Positions 33,277 through 43,344 of a stretch of 54,039 bases of DNA are shown here, piece by piece (position 1 is the first letter of the stretch; every line of letters begins with the position of its first letter). The stretch lies in NCBI GenBank assembly GCA_027023265.1, contig JALVVV010000009.1, forward strand, positions 1 through 54,039, read 5' to 3'. Made by a program: the position numbers and the translations under genes. This stretch comes from DHVE2 group archaeon (GTDB taxonomy: Archaea > Thermoplasmatota > Thermoplasmata > Thermoplasmatales > Aciduliprofundaceae). The notes beneath the pieces are model-generated. The model was given only the letters and a program-made list of their open reading frames with translations. It ran no database searches and was not told the DNA's origin.

Positions 33277-36108
33277 TTATTCCACGTATATGGCAGGCTT
33301 TAGTGGCATGGCCAGCTTTCTCTTACCCTTGGGATCGTAATCACTATTAATAACCACCTCAGCACCGATTTCTCTGAGCAGGTAATCCCTTTCACGCTCA
33401 AGAACCTTCGCTTCGTTCACTTGGAAATATTTTATTTTATCTTTGAGAAGTCTCTTCACAAACTTTGCAATCTCACCTTTATTTACTTTAACATCCGCAT
33501 TCATGGCAATGCGCATGGCATCTTTCGGATTTGCATCTTTGATTTTGTCAAATACCTCCCATTTCCATGGCTCTGCTGTATAAATATACACCCGCTCTGG
33601 CTTTATCTTTGCAACTCGGAGAATCTCATTTATATCTGAGATTACAGAATCTACAAACTCCATTTCACCTTCTATCTCATCATCTATGAACTCCTCCTTA
33701 GGCGCCCTTAGAGTCTCAATGGAAACGAATGTGTCATTACCAAGAAGGTGCCATATTTCCTCGGCCAAATGTGGTGTCACAGGGCTTATCATCTTCACCC
33801 AATCCTCGATAACTGTTCTTACCATCCTGTTTCTGCGCCCATTTCCCACGTGCTTTTCATAGTATTTCAGGTCATTGGGTATATGAAAGAACATGTTAAG
33901 CATGGCATCTCTGATTCTGAGATTTCCCATTAGCTCAATGGCATCGCGGTACTGTCTGTAAAATTTAGACAGGAACCAGCGGTCGTAGTGATTAAACTCA
34001 TCTAACGGCTCCACATTAATGCTTTCCTCAAAAAGAGATGCAAGCTTTTCAAATCTCCTGCGGAGAGATGATACTTCACTTTCCTTCCAGTCCATTAACG
34101 TATCCATATCCGCAGCCACGGCACAGTACAAGCGGAATAAATCCACACCGTATCTTTCGGATATGTGTGCAAGAGGAATCACGTTGCCTTTACTTTTTGA
34201 AATTTTTGCACCTTCACGAATCATCAGGCCATTTAGAGATATACCTTTTGGCCAGTGTTCCTCCGGAAATATGGCAACATGGTGCATTATGAAAAATGCA
34301 AGATGATTGCTCATGTGGGCCGGAGCGGTGTGCCTCAAATCATTAGGATACCAGTATAGAAATTCCGAGCGCATTCTCTCAATGACACTCTCCGATATAC
34401 CTGTCTTCTTCTGCACTTCCTCGGGATTACCAGCGCCCAAAAACACGTAATTGAACAAATCTACGGTTAGCTTTTCTGGAGGTATATTCTCTTCTCTTAT
34501 TACATTGGCTATTGTGTAAAAAGCCATGTAAATTGTTGAATCACTTAAACTTTCTATAATCCACTCATTATCCCATGGAAAGCGCGTGCCCAGACCACGT
34601 TTTCTGGCACATGGCCTCTTATCCAGCCAGTCTATTATGCCATGCATCATATCCCTGTACTTCTCCGGATGAAACAGCATTTTGTTCACGGCATCGTGTC
34701 CAAGCTCCTTCCACCATTTTTGAGAGTAATCTATAAACCACTGCTCCTGGAGGACCGCCACTATTACCTTGTGCCCGTTTCTCGTCACAGCTTTTCTTGA
34801 TGTCTCGTAGAACACATCTGCCTTACCCATATTCCTGAGCCATTCTTTAACCTCATCTTTGATATCCTTTATCTTTATACCTGCAAAATCCCCGCATTTA
34901 TCATTAAGGATTCCTGAATAAAACTCGTCCCTGTATATTACTTGAGTTGCCTCTTCCAACCGCGGGTCATTCTGGTTATTTATATTCATTCTCTCGCATA
35001 TATCCCGGGCGGGCATATCATAGCCCTTTATGTCTATTATTTTTATGGGAGAGATGCTCTTAACCATTTCAACATTTAGATTATACTTATTAATAACATT
35101 CTCATTTTTTTGTAGGTCTACCAGAGCCTGATAATCATACGGAGCATGGGCAGGCACAGAGTACACAACCCCCGTGGCATTATCCACGTCCACAAATTCA
35201 GCGGGCAGTACGGGAACTTCTCTTCCCTGAACGGGCTCCTTTGCAAATTTACCCACAAAGTAAGTACCCGGGTAACACTTTCCAAGATTCACTCCCTCTT
35301 TCTGATACTTTAACTTCTCCGCTGCATCACGAGATACAAACCATTTTTCACCTTCAACAAATATCTCGCAGTACTCACCTCCGGGATTTAGCCAGAGATT
35401 CGTTACGCCAAATATGGTCTCCGGGCGTAGAGTGGCAGCAACCAGGTAACCATCTTCAAAGGCAAACTTGATTGCGGTAAATTCCATTATGGTGACTTTA
35501 TTTACATCACCATCATCAATATCGTCCTCCCCAACGGGATTTCCATCAACGGGACTGTAAGTTATGGGATACTTCCCTTTTTTAATAACTCCCTTATCAT
35601 AAAGTCTCTTGAATTGCCACTCCACAAACTTATTGTAAATCGGCTCTGCGGTGTGGAACCTTCTACGCCAGTCTATAGAATACCCCATGCTCTTGAAATC
35701 TTTTATCACCTTATCTGCAAAATATTTGGCAATATTTTCAGGGTCAACAAAAGATTGTAAAATTTTTTCAACCTCTACCTCATCATCTTCGTATATCCGA
35801 ATGTAGTCTCTATAAAGGGACATTACCCGCTCATCCCCATTTTTTATGGCATCGGCTATTGCCAGCACGGGGGTGCCTGTAACGTGAAATGCCATTGGAA
35901 AAAGAACATTGTATCCTTGGAGCCTCTTAAACCTCGCAATTATATCCCCCATGGTGAATGTCCTTCCATGCCCTATATGTAGAGAACCGGACATGTAAGG
36001 ATACGGAACGGTAACGAAAAACTTTCTTTTATCGCCAATTTCTGGTTCAAATACCCTGTTTTCTTCCCATGCTTTCTGCCACTTCTCTTCTATCTTCTTG
36101 AAATCCAT
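33277..36108 (-). CDS. leuS: Leucyl-tRNA synthetase
   Basis: A 943-residue class I synthetase of the archaeal/eukaryotic type, which charges tRNA-Leu. It carries the HIGH motif (His44-Ile-Gly-His47, in YPYMSGSLHIGHGRTF), an editing domain (about 150-450; TLRPETIFGVTNLWLNP is typical) and the KMSKS motif as KISKSKGN (about 635-642). A C-terminal helical domain for tRNA contact follows. Length is as expected. tRNA-Ser follows by 36 nt on the same strand. The start was taken at the ATG at 36108, where family homology begins. Confidence 0.97.
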   Translation of the reverse strand: MDFKKIEEKWQKAWEENRVFEPEIGDKRKFFVTVPYPYMSGSLHIGHGRTFTMGDIIARFKRLQGYNVLFPMAFHVTGTPVLAIADAIKNGDERVMSLYRDYIRIYEDDEVEVEKILQSFVDPENIAKYFADKVIKDFKSMGYSIDWRRRFHTAEPIYNKFVEWQFKRLYDKGVIKKGKYPITYSPVDGNPVGEDDIDDGDVNKVTIMEFTAIKFAFEDGYLVAATLRPETIFGVTNLWLNPGGEYCEIFVEGEKWFVSRDAAEKLKYQKEGVNLGKCYPGTYFVGKFAKEPVQGREVPVLPAEFVDVDNATGVVYSVPAHAPYDYQALVDLQKNENVINKYNLNVEMVKSISPIKIIDIKGYDMPARDICERMNINNQNDPRLEEATQVIYRDEFYSGILNDKCGDFAGIKIKDIKDEVKEWLRNMGKADVFYETSRKAVTRNGHKVIVAVLQEQWFIDYSQKWWKELGHDAVNKMLFHPEKYRDMMHGIIDWLDKRPCARKRGLGTRFPWDNEWIIESLSDSTIYMAFYTIANVIREENIPPEKLTVDLFNYVFLGAGNPEEVQKKTGISESVIERMRSEFLYWYPNDLRHTAPAHMSNHLAFFIMHHVAIFPEEHWPKGISLNGLMIREGAKISKSKGNVIPLAHISERYGVDLFRLYCAVAADMDTLMDWKESEVSSLRRRFEKLASLFEESINVEPLDEFNHYDRWFLSKFYRQYRDAIELMGNLRIRDAMLNMFFHIPNDLKYYEKHVGNGRRNRMVRTVIEDWVKMISPVTPHLAEEIWHLLGNDTFVSIETLRAPKEEFIDDEIEGEMEFVDSVISDINEILRVAKIKPERVYIYTAEPWKWEVFDKIKDANPKDAMRIAMNADVKVNKGEIAKFVKRLLKDKIKYFQVNEAKVLERERDYLLREIGAEVVINSDYDPKGKRKLAMPLKPAIYVE

Positions 36109-36162
36109 GCGGGAGTATGTACGGGAAAGTAAAAAATTTTATCCCAGACACTATACCGGCAT

Positions 36163-36795
36163 ATGCTCGGAATAATCGGACTTGTTATAGCATACCTGGG
36201 TGCCGCGTGGGTAACAGTTACGGCACTAAAATATGCGAATGGAGATGGCAGGATAAAAATCATATCAATAATGGGATTCTCATCGGCTATATATGCAACT
36301 CTGGCTTATTTGATGGGATACAATGTTATGCCTGACAAATACCTCAACATATCTGTACTTATGATTTCAATAGCATCAATTGGAGCCAACATAGGAAGGG
36401 TGCTTGCCGACCCTCCTTTAATCAAAGAAGTAATGAAAGATAAAAACAACAACGGAATAGCCACTGTTATGAACGCAGTAATGGAAAACGGAGCAATATT
36501 CTCCCTGCTTGTATTTTTGCTCGGATACCTTGCATTTAAAAACAACGACTGGACATCTCTAATAACTTCACCGGAAGCATTCCTTATGGGTATGGAGATA
36601 ATGGGATTAGCATCTCTCCTCGGAGGCATGGCCGTTGGATGGGTAATAAAAGCCACGCTGCAGAGACTGGAAGAAGAGGGAATTGACCTCCAGCAAAAAG
36701 GGTTCCAGAAATTGATGATATACTCTGCATTTCCTCAGACGATTATAGTATTTGGCCTCCTGTTAACCCTGCTGGTGTTCATGGGAGCCATCTGA
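36163..36795 (+). CDS. A/V-type ATP synthase subunit K-like proteolipid with three hairpins
   Basis: A 210-residue hydrophobic protein with six TM helices (about 1-21, 33-52, 62-82, 100-124, 142-163, 184-208) that read as three helical hairpins. The third hairpin (LASLLGGMAVGWVIKATLQR, a loop, then IYSAFPQTIIVFGLLLTLLV) aligns with proteolipid c/K subunits, whose second helix normally carries PET-x-AIYGLL. The ion-binding Glu is present only in the second hairpin (Glu108 in VMENGAIFSLLVFLL); the third has Gln192 and the first has no acid. Triplicated K subunits are known in Methanocaldococcus. No other ATP synthase gene is in the window. A TATA-like element about 25 nt upstream suggests a leaderless mRNA. 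Confidence 0.55.
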   Translation: MLGIIGLVIAYLGAAWVTVTALKYANGDGRIKIISIMGFSSAIYATLAYLMGYNVMPDKYLNISVLMISIASIGANIGRVLADPPLIKEVMKDKNNNGIATVMNAVMENGAIFSLLVFLLGYLAFKNNDWTSLITSPEAFLMGMEIMGLASLLGGMAVGWVIKATLQRLEEEGIDLQQKGFQKLMIYSAFPQTIIVFGLLLTLLVFMGAI

Positions 36796-36834
36796 ACCAA
36801 AAAACTATATCTCTATACCCCTTTATCTCCGGGG

Positions 36835-37887
36835 ATGAAGATTGCCTTTGGTGTGTGCTCTCTTGGACTCGGGCACGCAACGAGGAGTGCGCCTATCATA
36901 AGGAGACTTTTGAAAGAAGGGCACGATGTAGTGCTCATTTCGCACGGGCGCGCACTGTCCCTATTAAGCAGGGAATTTCCTTCAATCAGGTATTATGATT
37001 TAGAAGACTACCCCATAAGATACACCGAAAAAGCGCATCAATTTCTCCCGTTATTCATAAGAGATTCACGGCGAATTATGAAAACAATGATAGAAAACCA
37101 CAGAATTTTTTTGGATATTGACAAAAAGGAAAATTTTGATGTTATAATATCCGATAGTCGCTATGACGTTTTTAATAGATTCAAACCATCGTACCTGCTA
37201 ATACACCAGCTGCGCATAATGTTAAAATCGGCAGTTCTCCGGGGTGGGACAATGCTCTACAACGGGTACATGACAAAATTCTACCGCAAGATACTGGTAC
37301 CTGATTTTGAAGACGGGCGGCTATCCGGAGAAATGGCAAAAAATCTGAGATTTATTCCTGAGGACAAGATAGAATATGTCGGGCCGCTATCATCATTCAG
37401 AAATCTTAATTGCGAGCGCAATATTGACATCCTTATTTCAATTTCCGGACCCGAGCCTCAAAGAAGCATGTTTGAAAAAATAGCTTTAAAGCAAATAGAT
37501 AATTTAAATGGAAAAGTCGTCGTGACTCTGGGAAGACCTGAGAAGGGAAAGCACGTGGATAGCCACGCGGAAATACATTACTACCTCTCCGCTGAGGAGA
37601 GAGAGAGAATAATGAACCGTTCTAAGATAATAATCTCTCGTTCAGGATACTCAACCATAATGGACATGTACATAATAGGGGGAAAAGCGGGGTTCATACC
37701 AACTCCGGGACAACCGGAACAGAGGTACCTTGCAAAGTATTTAGAAAGTAGAGGAGTTTCCGCATGGATGCCCCAGGAATCCCTTGACATTCCCCGGTTG
37801 GTAAGAGAAACAGCAAGGTACAGTGGATTCAAGGGAGATTACGATGGAGAGAGTTCAGTAAATAGGGTATTAGAGGTGATACTGTGA
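36835..37887 (+). CDS. MJ1255/TIGR00661-like glycosyltransferase (MurG/GT-B type)
   Basis: A 350-residue GT-B enzyme. The N-terminal motif FGVCSLGLGHATRSAPIIR (about 5-23) is diagnostic of the MJ1255-like group. The C-terminal donor-binding part has IISRSGYSTIMDMYIIGGKA (about 265-284), then FIPTPGQPEQRYLAKYLE, as in MurG. It probably transfers a nucleotide-activated sugar onto a lipid carrier. The stop overlaps the flippase-like gene by 4 nt. A TATA-like ACTATATCTCTATA ahead of the ATG suggests that this is the first gene of the operon. Confidence 0.82.
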   Translation: MKIAFGVCSLGLGHATRSAPIIRRLLKEGHDVVLISHGRALSLLSREFPSIRYYDLEDYPIRYTEKAHQFLPLFIRDSRRIMKTMIENHRIFLDIDKKENFDVIISDSRYDVFNRFKPSYLLIHQLRIMLKSAVLRGGTMLYNGYMTKFYRKILVPDFEDGRLSGEMAKNLRFIPEDKIEYVGPLSSFRNLNCERNIDILISISGPEPQRSMFEKIALKQIDNLNGKVVVTLGRPEKGKHVDSHAEIHYYLSAEERERIMNRSKIIISRSGYSTIMDMYIIGGKAGFIPTPGQPEQRYLAKYLESRGVSAWMPQESLDIPRLVRETARYSGFKGDYDGESSVNRVLEVIL

Positions 37888-38897
37888 GCTTTGAAATGAT
37901 GAAACGCTGGAAACTCTGGCTCGTGTTAGCAATTGCGATAAGCGGAGTCTCCATGGCGTTAATATACTATTTCACAATCAAACCCGGGGGCATAGAAAAA
38001 TTATTTAAAATTCCAATATACATCATCCTTCTCGCAGTAACCGCTCATGTGCTCAATCTCATTTTCTGGTCACTTCGCATAAAGATTCTCGCATATTCAG
38101 TAGGAGAGCATGTTAGTTTTTATAGATGCTTCAAGATAGTCATGGTAAACCTGTTTGTTGCTGCAATAACTCCCTCGGGAATGGGTGGCGAACCTGCAAG
38201 GATATACATGCTTTCTGAAGGCAACATGTCCGGAGGAGATGCCACTGCGGTTACCATCGGAGAGAGAATAATCGATTTCATATTCATGGGTTTAGCCATA
38301 CCTCTGTTTTTTTTCATGACCGGCATGGCAATGAACATAGGGGAAGTTAAAATTTACCTGTACTTAGCCTCCGGATTTTTGGGAATCCTTGGACTTCTTT
38401 TAGTGTATATGCTGATACACGCGGAAAAAATAAAGAAAAAAATAGGAAGATTGGAGTTTTGGGTTAAATTTTTCGTAAGAGACGATGAAAAGCGCGAGAA
38501 AATGATGAAGAAACTCGAAGATGAGTTCATGCAATTCGCAACAAGTACCAAGAATCTATTCTCACTGCGCAAGAAGTATCTCATTTTGACGTTTATAGTA
38601 ACAGCTGCAATGTGGTTGGTGGATTTCACCATAATACCCCTGATACTTATAGGACTGGGATACGAGCCTCACTGGTTATTCATGTTCACAGCCCAATTAA
38701 TAATCATCCTTATAACCATAATACCCATATCCCCGGGTGGCACCGGCCTTGCAGAATTCACAGGTTATGCTCTTTTCTCACAAAAGGTTCCACCAGAGAT
38801 TGCAGGGATAACTGTCATACTTTGGAGAGCACTAACATTCTACATGAATTTAGTTCTCGGGCTAATATACACTCTGAGTTACATCGCAAAAAAATAA
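37884..38897 (+). CDS. UPF0104 / lysylphosphatidylglycerol-synthase-like integral membrane protein (flippase-like)
   Basis: A 337-residue protein with eight predicted TM helices, of the UPF0104 family related to the membrane part of MprF. The diagnostic segment is FVAAITPSGMGGEPARIYML (about 89-108), followed by GERIIDFIF, and near the C-terminus IPISPGGTGLAEFTGYALF (about 279-297). Family members are thought to move lipids or lipid-linked sugars across the membrane. The start overlaps the glycosyltransferase stop (4 nt), which supports cooperation on a glycolipid. The start codon is GTG at 37884. Confidence 0.85.
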   Translation: MSFEMMKRWKLWLVLAIAISGVSMALIYYFTIKPGGIEKLFKIPIYIILLAVTAHVLNLIFWSLRIKILAYSVGEHVSFYRCFKIVMVNLFVAAITPSGMGGEPARIYMLSEGNMSGGDATAVTIGERIIDFIFMGLAIPLFFFMTGMAMNIGEVKIYLYLASGFLGILGLLLVYMLIHAEKIKKKIGRLEFWVKFFVRDDEKREKMMKKLEDEFMQFATSTKNLFSLRKKYLILTFIVTAAMWLVDFTIIPLILIGLGYEPHWLFMFTAQLIIILITIIPISPGGTGLAEFTGYALFSQKVPPEIAGITVILWRALTFYMNLVLGLIYTLSYIAKK

Positions 38898-38923
38898 ATA
38901 TAAACAGTGGTCATTAGGAGGCG

Positions 38924-40615
38924 ATGGCCTCTGAAGAGAAGTATATTGCATCTCTACGAAAGCATTTGTTTAAAACACCAAATCCCGGCGTGGGCGTAGG
39001 GATATTTTTAGTTGTCTTAACACTTGCCATCATATCCCTTCACATATCCTACAGGGATTCTGAATTTCTGTTCGCGATACCGTTTTTTGCAGCAATATGT
39101 GCCGATTACCTAACCATAAAATTCCTTGAAATTTACTTTCCACCTAGCCGGATAGTATCACTAAACGTTCTTGCATTTATAATCGCAATGATAATGTTCC
39201 TGATTTCACTAATATTTTTTCCGTTTTACATGGCATTTTATCTGGGATTTTCAACGATGATTGACATAAGATACGTTGTTTACCGTGCATTTTTCGGGGA
39301 AAAAAAGAGATATTCAATACTAACAAGCACTTATTACAACGTGGCAGTTTTTGCAGTATCACTGCTATATCCCGGATTTCCCCCAATCCCATACATCTTG
39401 GCGTCAATTGCATTTTTAATTGCGGGTTACGCGTACATATCCACTACAACGGCACCATTTGTAGAGCAGTACAACACCGACCCGCTCATGTTCATCTCAT
39501 CATTTGTGAATTACCTTGGAGAATTCAAAAAAGAAGATGAGCACAGGATTAACAACTTCTTTTTTGAAATGTACGAATACAGAGAAGTCCCGGTTACAAC
39601 TCTCGTGTTCAGAAATGAGAAAGGTGTGAAAGCCGCGTTCGTTGCACCATACATGCATCCAGGTCCATTTGGAACAATCGGAGGCAGCGACATACCCAAC
39701 AAGCTGGAAAAAATGACTGGAGAAGGTAGCCTTATGGTGTTTCACACTACCACCACACACGACAATAACATAGCAAACGATGAAGATGTGAAAAGGATTG
39801 CTGAAGTAGTAAAGAAGGCACTAAATGAAAAATGCAAGTACGACACGATGAGCGACCTGCACAGGTTCAAAATTGGAGAGGTAAGTGCGGCAATGCAGGT
39901 ATTCGGTAACTACGCTTTCGTTGCATTAATTCCGGAAAAAGCGGATTTTGATGATGTTGAGCTTGAGACAGGTTTGGCTATAATAGAAAAGCTAAATAAT
40001 GTTTATGAAGAAGTTATGCCAATAGACGCACACAACTGCTTTGACGAAGGAGCCACACCTCTTCAAATACCAAAGGAAAATATTTATTTTGAAAAAGTAT
40101 TAAAAGAGATGCAGGCGAACAAAAAAATCAGAATGGGTTTCTACCGCGTGGATTTCAGCGGGAAAAGCATTGGGCCAGGGGGGATAAGAGCCGCGGTGTT
40201 TGAATACGGCTCAAAGAAAATTGCTTACATATTAATTGACGGAAACAACATAAAAAAAGGATTACGGGATAGAATAAGAAGCGAGGTGGAAGCTGACGAG
40301 GTAGAAATATTTTCCACCGATAATCACGTGGTAAACATATCCATGGTTGATTTGAATCCAGTGGGCCAAAGAGATTCATGGGATGACATAGTAAATGCCT
40401 GCAAAGAAGCCGTCAAAAATGCAGTAGATAACATGGAAGATGTTTGCGTCTATGCCAGTACGGAGAAAGTAAAATTGAGAATGGCTTCGCGCGGGAACAT
40501 GAAAAAGATAGCCACTATAACGAAAGAGGGCGTTAAAAGAGCAACAATAATGGCACCTGTGCTTCTTGCATCAGGCTACATTATCTCTGCAATTTTGTTC
40601 TACCTGCTTCAATGA
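38924..40615 (+). CDS. DUF2070 family membrane protein
   Basis: A 563-residue archaeal protein of the DUF2070 family. The N-terminal 180 residues contain about six TM helices. The large soluble part has the conserved APYMHPGPFGTIGGSDIPNK (about 243-262), THDNNIANDEDVKR and IDAHNCFDEGATPL (about 366-379), with His/Asp residues that could bind metal. A final TM helix is at about 540-561. The function is unknown. A TAGGAGG ribosome-binding site lies 6-8 nt before the ATG, and the gene follows the UPF0104 gene by 26 nt, suggesting one operon. Confidence 0.85.
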   Translation: MASEEKYIASLRKHLFKTPNPGVGVGIFLVVLTLAIISLHISYRDSEFLFAIPFFAAICADYLTIKFLEIYFPPSRIVSLNVLAFIIAMIMFLISLIFFPFYMAFYLGFSTMIDIRYVVYRAFFGEKKRYSILTSTYYNVAVFAVSLLYPGFPPIPYILASIAFLIAGYAYISTTTAPFVEQYNTDPLMFISSFVNYLGEFKKEDEHRINNFFFEMYEYREVPVTTLVFRNEKGVKAAFVAPYMHPGPFGTIGGSDIPNKLEKMTGEGSLMVFHTTTTHDNNIANDEDVKRIAEVVKKALNEKCKYDTMSDLHRFKIGEVSAAMQVFGNYAFVALIPEKADFDDVELETGLAIIEKLNNVYEEVMPIDAHNCFDEGATPLQIPKENIYFEKVLKEMQANKKIRMGFYRVDFSGKSIGPGGIRAAVFEYGSKKIAYILIDGNNIKKGLRDRIRSEVEADEVEIFSTDNHVVNISMVDLNPVGQRDSWDDIVNACKEAVKNAVDNMEDVCVYASTEKVKLRMASRGNMKKIATITKEGVKRATIMAPVLLASGYIISAILFYLLQ

Positions 40616-40645
40616 TTTTTTATCCCGTCTATCAATTTCCTCACC

Positions 40646-41377
40646 ATGATTAAGGTGGGCACGTGCGGGTTCCCCGTGTCAAGAGAGAAATACTGGAAAG
40701 TATTCAAAGTTGTAGAAGTACAGAAAACATTTTACACGGAGATGAGTGAGAAGCTTGCAAAAAAATGGCGTGATATCGCACCGGAAACATTTGAATTCGC
40801 ACTCAAAGCACCTCAAACAATAACCCACGAGATGAAAAGTCCCACATATAGAAGATATCGAGGATTTCCCGGTAAATTTGGAAGATTTAGAGTTAACGAG
40901 GATACCATGCGCTCATGGGCCAGGTTCATAAAAATTGCTAAAATACTCCGCTCAAAAATCATAATATTACAAAGTCCTCCAAGCTTCTCGGAAAACGGTG
41001 AAAATGTGAAAAACATCTACGACTTTTTCTCAGTTGTTGAAAAAGGATTCATCTACGGCTGGGAACCCCGCGGGAAATGGAGCATAGACTCAGTAAGAAA
41101 AATCTGCAATGACCTGCACCTAATACATGTAGTGGACCCTTTTAAGGGGAAAAGCACCGCAGGAGATTTTCGCTACTACAGGCTTCATGGCATTGGAGGA
41201 TACCGCTACAAGTACAGCAACGAGGAACTATCCCAGTTAACTAAAATCGTGAAAGATGGAGATTACGTAATGTTCAACAACACGGCCATGTGGAACAACG
41301 CTAAAACATTCATCGCCCTGATAAACGGCCATTATAAGAAGGAAGAGTATGGAGAAACATTAAATAAAACCGTGTAA
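40646..41377 (+). CDS. DUF72 family protein
   Basis: A 243-residue protein of the DUF72 (YecE-like) TIM-barrel family. It opens with [20 protein letters not shown] (4-23) and contains [13 protein letters not shown] and [14 protein letters not shown] (about 50-63), then [19 protein letters not shown] (about 176-194). Function is uncharacterised across the family. A T-rich stretch (40616-40624) about 25 nt before the ATG can act both as terminator for the DUF2070 gene and as the TATA box here. It is followed by topoisomerase VI genes 11 nt downstream. Confidence 0.87.
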   Translation: MIKVGTCGFPVSREKYWKVFKVVEVQKTFYTEMSEKLAKKWRDIAPETFEFALKAPQTITHEMKSPTYRRYRGFPGKFGRFRVNEDTMRSWARFIKIAKILRSKIIILQSPPSFSENGENVKNIYDFFSVVEKGFIYGWEPRGKWSIDSVRKICNDLHLIHVVDPFKGKSTAGDFRYYRLHGIGGYRYKYSNEELSQLTKIVKDGDYVMFNNTAMWNNAKTFIALINGHYKKEEYGETLNKTV

Positions 41378-41388
41378 TTCAAAGCGGG

Positions 41389-43344
41389 ATGGGAATTGCT
41401 CACGAGATGGCAAAGAAACAGAGGGAGATAAGCGTAGCCGAGTTTTTCCAGAAAAACAAGCACATACTTGGCTTTGATTCAATGACAAAATCGCTAATAG
41501 TCAGCGTTAAAGAAGCGGTAGATAACTCGTTGGATGCATGTGAAGAAGCGCGTATCCTTCCTGATATTTACGTGGAAATAAAAAATGTTGGAAAGGATGA
41601 ATATCAAATGATTGTCGAGGACAACGGTCCGGGCATCGTCAGAAAAAACATACCTCTAGTTTTTGGAAAGCTGCTTTACGGTTCAAGATTTCACGCGCTA
41701 AGACAGTCAAGGGGTCAGCAAGGTATAGGAATAAGCGCGGTGGTTCTTTACGGCCAGCTCAGTTCAGGCAAGCCAGCAAGAGTCATATCAAAGATTAAAG
41801 ACGAAGAAGTGGCTTACGAAGTTCTTCTGACCATCAATACCAAGAAAAACGAACCGAGAATAATCAAAGAGGAGCCAGTGCTGTGGGACAGGGAACAGGG
41901 CACCAGGATAGAAGTCACAATGAAGGCAAGGTACACCAAGAGCAAGCAAAGCGTTTACGAGTACCTGCAGCAAACGGCCATAGTTAATCCCCACGCGCAA
42001 ATCACGCTGGTGGAGCCAGATGGAAAGAAAACGGTGTTCAGGAGAGTTACAAGCGAACTGCCCCCTCCTGTAAAAGAAATTAAGCCCCATCCACACGGAA
42101 TTGAACTTGGTGAGCTAATAAACATGGCAAGAACAACAAAAGCGTACCGAATAACGTCATTTTTAACCTCTGAATTTTCAAGAGTGAGTCCAAAAATCGC
42201 AAGCAAGATATGCAAAATAGCGTACCTGTACGAAGAAATGAGACCGCAAGAGCTGTCTCTGAGCGAGGCAAGGAGAATATTAGATTCATTTTCAAAGGTA
42301 AAGCTCATGGCACCGCCCACAGATTGCCTGTCCCCAATAGGCGAAACGCTTATCAAAAAAGGATTGAAGAACGTTCTGGGCTCGCTTCGCCCGGGGTTCT
42401 ACGCACAGCCAATCACCCGCGACCCGAAAGTTTACAGCGGAAATCCATTCATAGTGGAAGTGGGCATGGTTTACGGCGGTGAGTTGCCCAAAGACCAGCC
42501 CGTTCGCATACTTCGCTTTGCCAACCGCGTTCCCCTGCTTTACCAGCAAGGCGCAGATGTAATAACGAAAGCAATAAGCTCCGTGGACTGGCGTCGGTAC
42601 GGGCTTGAACAGCGCGGGGGACAGGGCATACCAGTAGGACCTGCAATTATACTTGTGCACGTTGCATCAACGAGGGTCCCGTTCACCTCCGAGGCAAAGG
42701 AAGCCATAGCAGATGTACCGGAAATAAGAGATGAAATCATGCTTGCGCTCAAATCCATAGGTAGACAGCTAAAAATGTACCGGGTGAAAAAGGAGAAAAA
42801 GAAAAAACTCAGCGAGAAATTTTTCATTGTAAACCAGCTTCTACCGGAAATTGCAAGAAAAAGCGCAGAAATCGTTGAAAAGCCAGTACCCAGATTAGAG
42901 CCAGTAATAACCAAAATAATGAACGTGATTTGGATAGACGAGAGCATCGAGAAGAAAAATGGAAAGCTCATTATTAAAGTACGCATAGCCAATTTCACGG
43001 ATAAAAAGCAGAGCTTCAAGCTCTACGCTGATTATCCAGTTGGTGAAGCCGAAGATAGCGATGGAAACATAGAGGACGATTACATACACTGGGATATAAC
43101 CGTAGAACCAGTGAGTTACCAGTACCATAAATTCGTGCTAAGAGATGCCTCAGGATACTCGGAAACCACTTATTACGTTGATGGCATAAATCCCAACAAA
43201 GTAATAGGTGCAGAGCCTCTGCCTGGCGACTGGAACCTGAAGCTGGATTTTGTCGAGGAGATTGAGGATATAGAAGAGGAAGATGACGAAGAAAAGAGCG
43301 ATGGGGGAGAGGATATCGAGGAGGTGAGTGATTATGAGCAGTGA
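41389..43344 (+). CDS. top6B: DNA topoisomerase VI subunit B
   Basis: A 651-residue GHKL ATPase subunit of topoisomerase VI, which relaxes and decatenates DNA. ATP-binding motifs are [14 protein letters not shown] (41-54), EDNGPGIV (77-84) and [14 protein letters not shown] (107-120). The H2TH and transducer domains follow, with [20 protein letters not shown]. The C-terminal region (about 515-620) looks like an immunoglobulin-like domain ([20 protein letters not shown]), known from the Methanosarcina enzyme. The last 30 residues are almost purely acidic. It is longer than the common form of about 530 aa. It overlaps top6A by 11 nt. Confidence 0.95.
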   Translation: MGIAHEMAKKQREISVAEFFQKNKHILGFDSMTKSLIVSVKEAVDNSLDACEEARILPDIYVEIKNVGKDEYQMIVEDNGPGIVRKNIPLVFGKLLYGSRFHALRQSRGQQGIGISAVVLYGQLSSGKPARVISKIKDEEVAYEVLLTINTKKNEPRIIKEEPVLWDREQGTRIEVTMKARYTKSKQSVYEYLQQTAIVNPHAQITLVEPDGKKTVFRRVTSELPPPVKEIKPHPHGIELGELINMARTTKAYRITSFLTSEFSRVSPKIASKICKIAYLYEEMRPQELSLSEARRILDSFSKVKLMAPPTDCLSPIGETLIKKGLKNVLGSLRPGFYAQPITRDPKVYSGNPFIVEVGMVYGGELPKDQPVRILRFANRVPLLYQQGADVITKAISSVDWRRYGLEQRGGQGIPVGPAIILVHVASTRVPFTSEAKEAIADVPEIRDEIMLALKSIGRQLKMYRVKKEKKKKLSEKFFIVNQLLPEIARKSAEIVEKPVPRLEPVITKIMNVIWIDESIEKKNGKLIIKVRIANFTDKKQSFKLYADYPVGEAEDSDGNIEDDYIHWDITVEPVSYQYHKFVLRDASGYSETTYYVDGINPNKVIGAEPLPGDWNLKLDFVEEIEDIEEEDDEEKSDGGEDIEEVSDYEQ

